This document shows positions 7,379 through 9,903 of a DNA stretch of 9,903 nucleotides, in pieces. Under the pieces are notes generated by a model. It searched no databases. It was not told where the DNA came from and saw only the letters and a list, made by a program, of their open reading frames with translations. The translations under genes were made by a program, and so were the position numbers. Source of the stretch: Candidatus Latescibacterota bacterium (GTDB taxonomy: Bacteria; Krumholzibacteriota; Krumholzibacteriia; WVZY01; JAKEHA01). The stretch is taken from NCBI GenBank assembly GCA_022615275.1, contig JAKEHA010000091.1:1-9903 (forward strand), read 5' to 3'. The stretch's first letter is position 1. Every line of letters starts with the position of its first letter.

Positions 7379-7822
7379 ATGTATCGCTCGATACGTTTCT
7401 GTGTTGTCACTCTGGTCCTCGTTGCTACGGCAACGCCCTCGTTTGCGGCCCTGGGCCTGCAAGCGGGCGCGTCGATCGACCCCGACATGTTCCTGATCGG
7501 CGGGCGCTTTAAGAGCACTCCCCTGGGCGACACGTCGATCTACCTCGTTCCCAGTGTTGAGTTCGGCATCGGCGATGACATCTGGATGTTCGCGGGCAAC
7601 CTCGATGGACACTACGACTTCAAGACCAATTCCAAGTACGCGCCGTATGTCGGCGCCGGCCTGACGCTCAACTGGTTCGACTTCGACAATGCCGACGGCG
7701 ACCTCGAGTTCGGCGGCAGCATCCTCGGTGGCATCCAGCTCAACGAGAAGTTCTTCTTCGAGACGAAGGTTGGATTGGGCGATGTGCCCGACTGGAAATT
7801 CATCCTCGGTTGGGGGAAGTAG
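7379..7822 (+). CDS. Small secreted outer-membrane beta-barrel-like protein, function unknown
   Basis: This is a 147-aa protein with a clear Sec signal peptide: Arg3 and Arg6, a hydrophobic core (about 7-18), and an S-F-A site predicting cleavage after Ala23. The mature part (about 124 aa) is rich in Gly, Asp, Phe and Tyr and alternates polar and non-polar residues, as in transmembrane beta-strands. The segment YAPYVGAGLTLNW resembles a strand common in OmpW/OmpA-like barrel families. It is short for an eight-stranded barrel (small known ones have about 150 residues) and ends in FILGWGK, not the aromatic C-terminal residue usual for Bam-dependent barrels. A small periplasmic beta-sandwich is therefore an alternative. 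No specific family or ligand is recognised. It lies between fadA and the DinB-like gene and ends at a strong terminator. A barrel beside fad genes invites comparison with fatty-acid transport, but it is far too small to be FadL, so the context is only suggestive. Confidence 0.8.
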   Translation: MYRSIRFCVVTLVLVATATPSFAALGLQAGASIDPDMFLIGGRFKSTPLGDTSIYLVPSVEFGIGDDIWMFAGNLDGHYDFKTNSKYAPYVGAGLTLNWFDFDNADGDLEFGGSILGGIQLNEKFFFETKVGLGDVPDWKFILGWGK

Positions 7823-7845
7823 CCCGGTCGGTTGATTTGTCCTCC

Positions 7846-7890
7846 AAGCGGGCGGCGCCGCCAGTGAGCGCGCCGCCCGCGCTTTCGTTT
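7846..7890 (+). terminator. Rho-independent terminator after the barrel-like gene
   Basis: An 11-bp perfect GC-rich stem (7848-7858 with 7870-7880, loop of 11 nt) is followed by GCTTTCGTTT. AA at 7846-7847 can extend the stem against CTT with a small bulge. It begins 25 bases after the stop codon at 7822 and ends just before the ribosome site of the next gene. Confidence 0.75.
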
Positions 7891-7907
7891 GGGACCGAGG
7901 TGCTGCC

Positions 7908-8297
7908 ATGGAAATGAAGCAGTACTTACTCGACACCTTCGCGTTCAACGACCGCGCCAACAAGCACGTGCTGACGCGCATTCGCGAGCTCCCCGACCGG
8001 GAGCAATGCATCAAGTTCTTCAGTCACCTCATCAACTCGCAGAAGAAGTGGCTCGCGCGCATTGAGCAGTTTCCCAAGGATCCCAATATGGATTGGTGGG
8101 AACCTGGTTATCCACTGGATGACCTCGAGCGCGAGTGGAACGCCAGCCTCACCGCATGGACGGACTTCTTGGCCCGGAAAAGCGAGCAGGAGCTGTTCGC
8201 CGAAGTCAAATGGGTCGGCTTCGACGGCAAGCACTGGACCGCACCACTTCTCGGTACGATGTTTGCGTCGTTGACCAAAGTCCCCGGTCGGACTTAG
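7908..8297 (+). CDS. DinB/DUF664-like protein lacking its C-terminal metal-binding helix (probably truncated)
   Basis: The 129-aa product resembles the N-terminal and central parts of DinB-like four-helix proteins, which are usually about 150-170 aa. Helix 1 (about 3-27) and helix 2 with the expected first metal ligand His40 (FFSHLINSQKKW) are present, followed by a Trp-rich loop (DWWEPGYP, 62-69), a third helix (about 72-95) and FDGKHW. In the family the last helix carries an HxxxH pair that completes the metal site. Here the similarity stops after about residue 115 and the frame ends in an unrelated tail (about 15 residues) at TAG. I see no remnant of the missing helix in any forward frame up to 8351, so a lost 3' end fits better than a single frameshift. 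The start is ATG 7908 with GAGGTG 6 nt upstream; ATG 7914 is also possible. There is little room for its own promoter after the terminator. The metal-dependent function of the family is probably lost, so this may be a pseudogene. Confidence 0.7.
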   Translation: MEMKQYLLDTFAFNDRANKHVLTRIRELPDREQCIKFFSHLINSQKKWLARIEQFPKDPNMDWWEPGYPLDDLEREWNASLTAWTDFLARKSEQELFAEVKWVGFDGKHWTAPLLGTMFASLTKVPGRT

Positions 8298-8300
8298 ATT
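8271..8300 (+). promoter_or_regulatory. Promoter candidate for fadE, overlapping the DinB-like 3' end
   Basis: TTGACC (8271-8276, 5 of 6) is followed by TAGATT (8295-8300, 4 of 6) at 18 bases, or TTAGAT at 17. Transcription would start near 8307, leaving a leader of about 45 nt before the fadE ATG. Almost the whole element lies inside the last codons of the DinB-like ORF. Confidence 0.5.
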
Positions 8301-8351
8301 GGCCTAGAGGGACATCCGCTTGAGGAAGAATGGGTTAGCGAAGGGACCGTC

Positions 8352-9903
8352 ATGAGCAGTACGAAAGTAGCCGGAATCAAGAAGGGCGGGAGCTTCCTCG
8401 TCGAGGACGTCGAGCCCGCCGAGGTGTTCACACCCGAAGACTTCAACGACGAGCAGAAGATGTTCGTCAAGACCGCGGACGACTTCATCCAGAACGAAGT
8501 CCTCGCCAGCATCGAGAAGACCGAGCACAAAGAACCCGGCGTGATGCTCGGCCTCTTGAAGAAGGCCGGCGAACTCGGACTCTTGATGATCGACGTCCCC
8601 GAAGCCTACGGCGGTTTGGGACTCGACAAGGCGACCTCGATGGCGGTGACCGAAGCCATCTCGAAGGGCGGCTCGTTCGGCACCACCTACGGCGGGCACG
8701 CCGGCATCGGCACTCTGCCCATCGTGTACTTCGGCACCGACGCGCAGAAGCAGAAGTACCTCCCGCGCCTCGCGACCGGCGAGATCGCGTCGTGCTACGC
8801 GCTCACCGAGCCCGGCTCCGGCTCCGACGCCCTCGCGGCCCGTTCGCGCGCGGAATTGTCGAAGGACGGCAAGCACTGGCTTCTCAACGGCGACAAGACG
8901 TTCATTACCAACGGCGGCTTCGCGGACTTGTTCATTGTCTTCGCGAAAGTCGACGGTCTCCATTTCTCCGCGTTCATCGTCGAGCGCGACTACGCCGGCC
9001 TCACGACCGGTGCGGAAGAGAAGAAGATGGGCATCCGCGGTTCCTCCACCGTGCAGGTGTTCATGGAGAACGTACAGGTGCCGGTCGAGAATCTCCTCGG
9101 CGAAGTGGGCAAGGGTCACAAGATCGCGTTCAATATTTTGAACATGGGGCGCTTCAAGCTGGGCGGCGGCTCCATCGGCGGCGCCAAGCAGGCGTTCGAC
9201 GACGCCGTCAAGTACGCCAACGAGCGCCAGCAGTTCGGCCAGCCCATTTCGAGATTCGGGATGATTCAGGCCAAGATCGCCAACATGGCGGCCGCCATCT
9301 ACACCGTGGAATCGATGTCGTATCGCACCGCGGGGCTCTTGGACGCCATCCTGCAACCCATCGACAAGACCGCGCCCGACTTCGCGCACAAGACCATGGC
9401 CGGGATCGAAGAATACGTGGCCGAGTGCTCGATCATGAAGGTCAAGGGCAGCGAGGCGCTCGGGCTCGTCGTCGACGAGACCGTGCAGATCTTCGGCGGC
9501 TACGGCTTCATCGAGGACTATCCCGCCGAGCGTCATTATAGAGACGCGCGCGTCACCCGCATCTACGAAGGCACCAACGAGATCAACCGCATGCTGCTCA
9601 CCGGCAACCTGCTCAAGCGCTCCGTCAAAGGAGAGCTGCCCCTGCTTCTCGCGGCGAAGAAACTGGCCGATGAGCTGTTGGAAGGTTCACCATCGTTGAG
9701 CGACGAAGACGGCACGGCCGTGCTTTCAACCGAGCGTGGCATGATCGCGAACGCCAAGAAGCTCTCACTCTTGGCACTCGGTGTGGCCGCGCAGAAGTAC
9801 GGCGCCAAGATTGACGACCAGCAACAAGTGCTCGGTAACATCGCCGACGTCATCATGGAGACCTACGGGATGGAATCGTCGTGGCTCCGCACTATGAAGC
9901 TCG
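8352..9903 (+). CDS. fadE: Acyl-CoA dehydrogenase, long FadE/YusJ type (partial, runs off the window)
   Basis: This flavoenzyme oxidises acyl-CoA to trans-2-enoyl-CoA, the first step of beta-oxidation, passing electrons to electron-transfer flavoprotein. The visible part is 517 codons with no stop; the frame is open at base 9903. The N-terminal KKGGSFLVED...FTPEDF is typical of the Bacillus FadE (YusJ) group, whose members have about 590-600 aa, so about 80 residues are missing. Landmarks: ALTEPGSGSD (Glu153-Asp159, substrate/FAD site), IRGSSTVQV (about 228-236), NMGRFK (264-269), ERQQFGQPI, FGGYGF (381-386), and the catalytic-base Glu406 in IYEGTNEINR. A C-terminal extension after about 425, seen in very-long-chain dehydrogenases, suggests long-chain substrates. 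The ATG at 8352 has AAGGGA 5 nt upstream. It would feed the FadN and FadA products encoded upstream but probably has its own promoter, since a terminator and two other genes intervene. Confidence 0.94.
   Translation, partial: MSSTKVAGIKKGGSFLVEDVEPAEVFTPEDFNDEQKMFVKTADDFIQNEVLASIEKTEHKEPGVMLGLLKKAGELGLLMIDVPEAYGGLGLDKATSMAVTEAISKGGSFGTTYGGHAGIGTLPIVYFGTDAQKQKYLPRLATGEIASCYALTEPGSGSDALAARSRAELSKDGKHWLLNGDKTFITNGGFADLFIVFAKVDGLHFSAFIVERDYAGLTTGAEEKKMGIRGSSTVQVFMENVQVPVENLLGEVGKGHKIAFNILNMGRFKLGGGSIGGAKQAFDDAVKYANERQQFGQPISRFGMIQAKIANMAAAIYTVESMSYRTAGLLDAILQPIDKTAPDFAHKTMAGIEEYVAECSIMKVKGSEALGLVVDETVQIFGGYGFIEDYPAERHYRDARVTRIYEGTNEINRMLLTGNLLKRSVKGELPLLLAAKKLADELLEGSPSLSDEDGTAVLSTERGMIANAKKLSLLALGVAAQKYGAKIDDQQQVLGNIADVIMETYGMESSWLRTMKL

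Noticed and set aside
8330..8338. A two-codon ORF (ATG GGT TAG) behind GAGGAA, just before fadE, as a possible leader regulator
   Set aside because: The spacing of about 2 nt between the SD-like GAGGAA and this ATG is too short, and such mini-ORFs occur often by chance.
8304..9536. A 410-codon minus-strand open frame opposite fadE
   Set aside because: The plus-strand frame is an unmistakable acyl-CoA dehydrogenase; the minus frame is its shadow.
1..9903. CRISPR arrays, tRNA or rRNA genes, insertion sequences, toxin-antitoxin or defence genes
   Set aside because: Reading both strands gave no spaced direct repeats, cloverleaf-like sequences, transposase motifs or terminal inverted repeats. 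All long frames are explained by the genes listed.

Overview
The window is a compact, GC-rich, gene-dense stretch of bacterial chromosome. It holds six complete protein-coding genes or gene remnants and a seventh gene that runs off the right edge. Several features suggest a diderm (Gram-negative-type) bacterium: a lipoprotein with a clear lipobox, a secreted beta-barrel-like protein, and a Ser/Thr kinase fused through one membrane span to a PD40/TolB-type propeller. Such kinase-propeller fusions are common in Acidobacteria, Candidatus Eisenbacteria, Gemmatimonadota and related, mostly uncultivated lineages. I cannot pick the phylum from the sequence alone. TTG start codons are used for at least two genes, each with a good Shine-Dalgarno sequence.

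Layout. (1) 1-2923: a well-formed sigma70-type promoter (TAGACA-17-TACAAT) drives a 946-aa membrane Ser/Thr kinase with a C-terminal propeller sensor. (2) 2939-3535, minus strand, convergent with the kinase: an NlpC/P60 cell-wall peptidase lipoprotein. (3) 3536-3663: a divergent intergenic region with a near-ideal promoter (TTGACA-17-TATAGC) and a strong SD for the next gene. (4) 3664-7237: fadN and fadA, separated by one base. Together they give enoyl-CoA hydratase, 3-hydroxyacyl-CoA dehydrogenase and thiolase, the last three steps of fatty-acid beta-oxidation. (5) 7238-8351: two small unrelated genes, a short signal-peptide-bearing beta-barrel-like protein followed by a rho-independent terminator, and a DinB-like protein that lacks its C-terminal metal-binding helix. 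(6) 8352-9903: fadE, a long-type acyl-CoA dehydrogenase that catalyses the first beta-oxidation step, cut by the window end, with a promoter candidate overlapping the tail of the DinB-like ORF.

Together fadN, fadA and fadE correspond to the Bacillus-type fadNAE beta-oxidation set (FadN has dehydrogenase before hydratase, opposite to E. coli FadB). Here the set is split by the barrel gene and the DinB remnant. Acyl-CoA synthetase and electron-transfer flavoprotein are not in the window. I see no RNA genes, CRISPR arrays, insertion sequences, phage genes or obvious defence or biosynthetic system. The oddities are modest: the interrupted operon, the truncated DinB-like gene with a promoter over its end, and small dyads in the leaders. 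I do not find convincing evidence of a new system.
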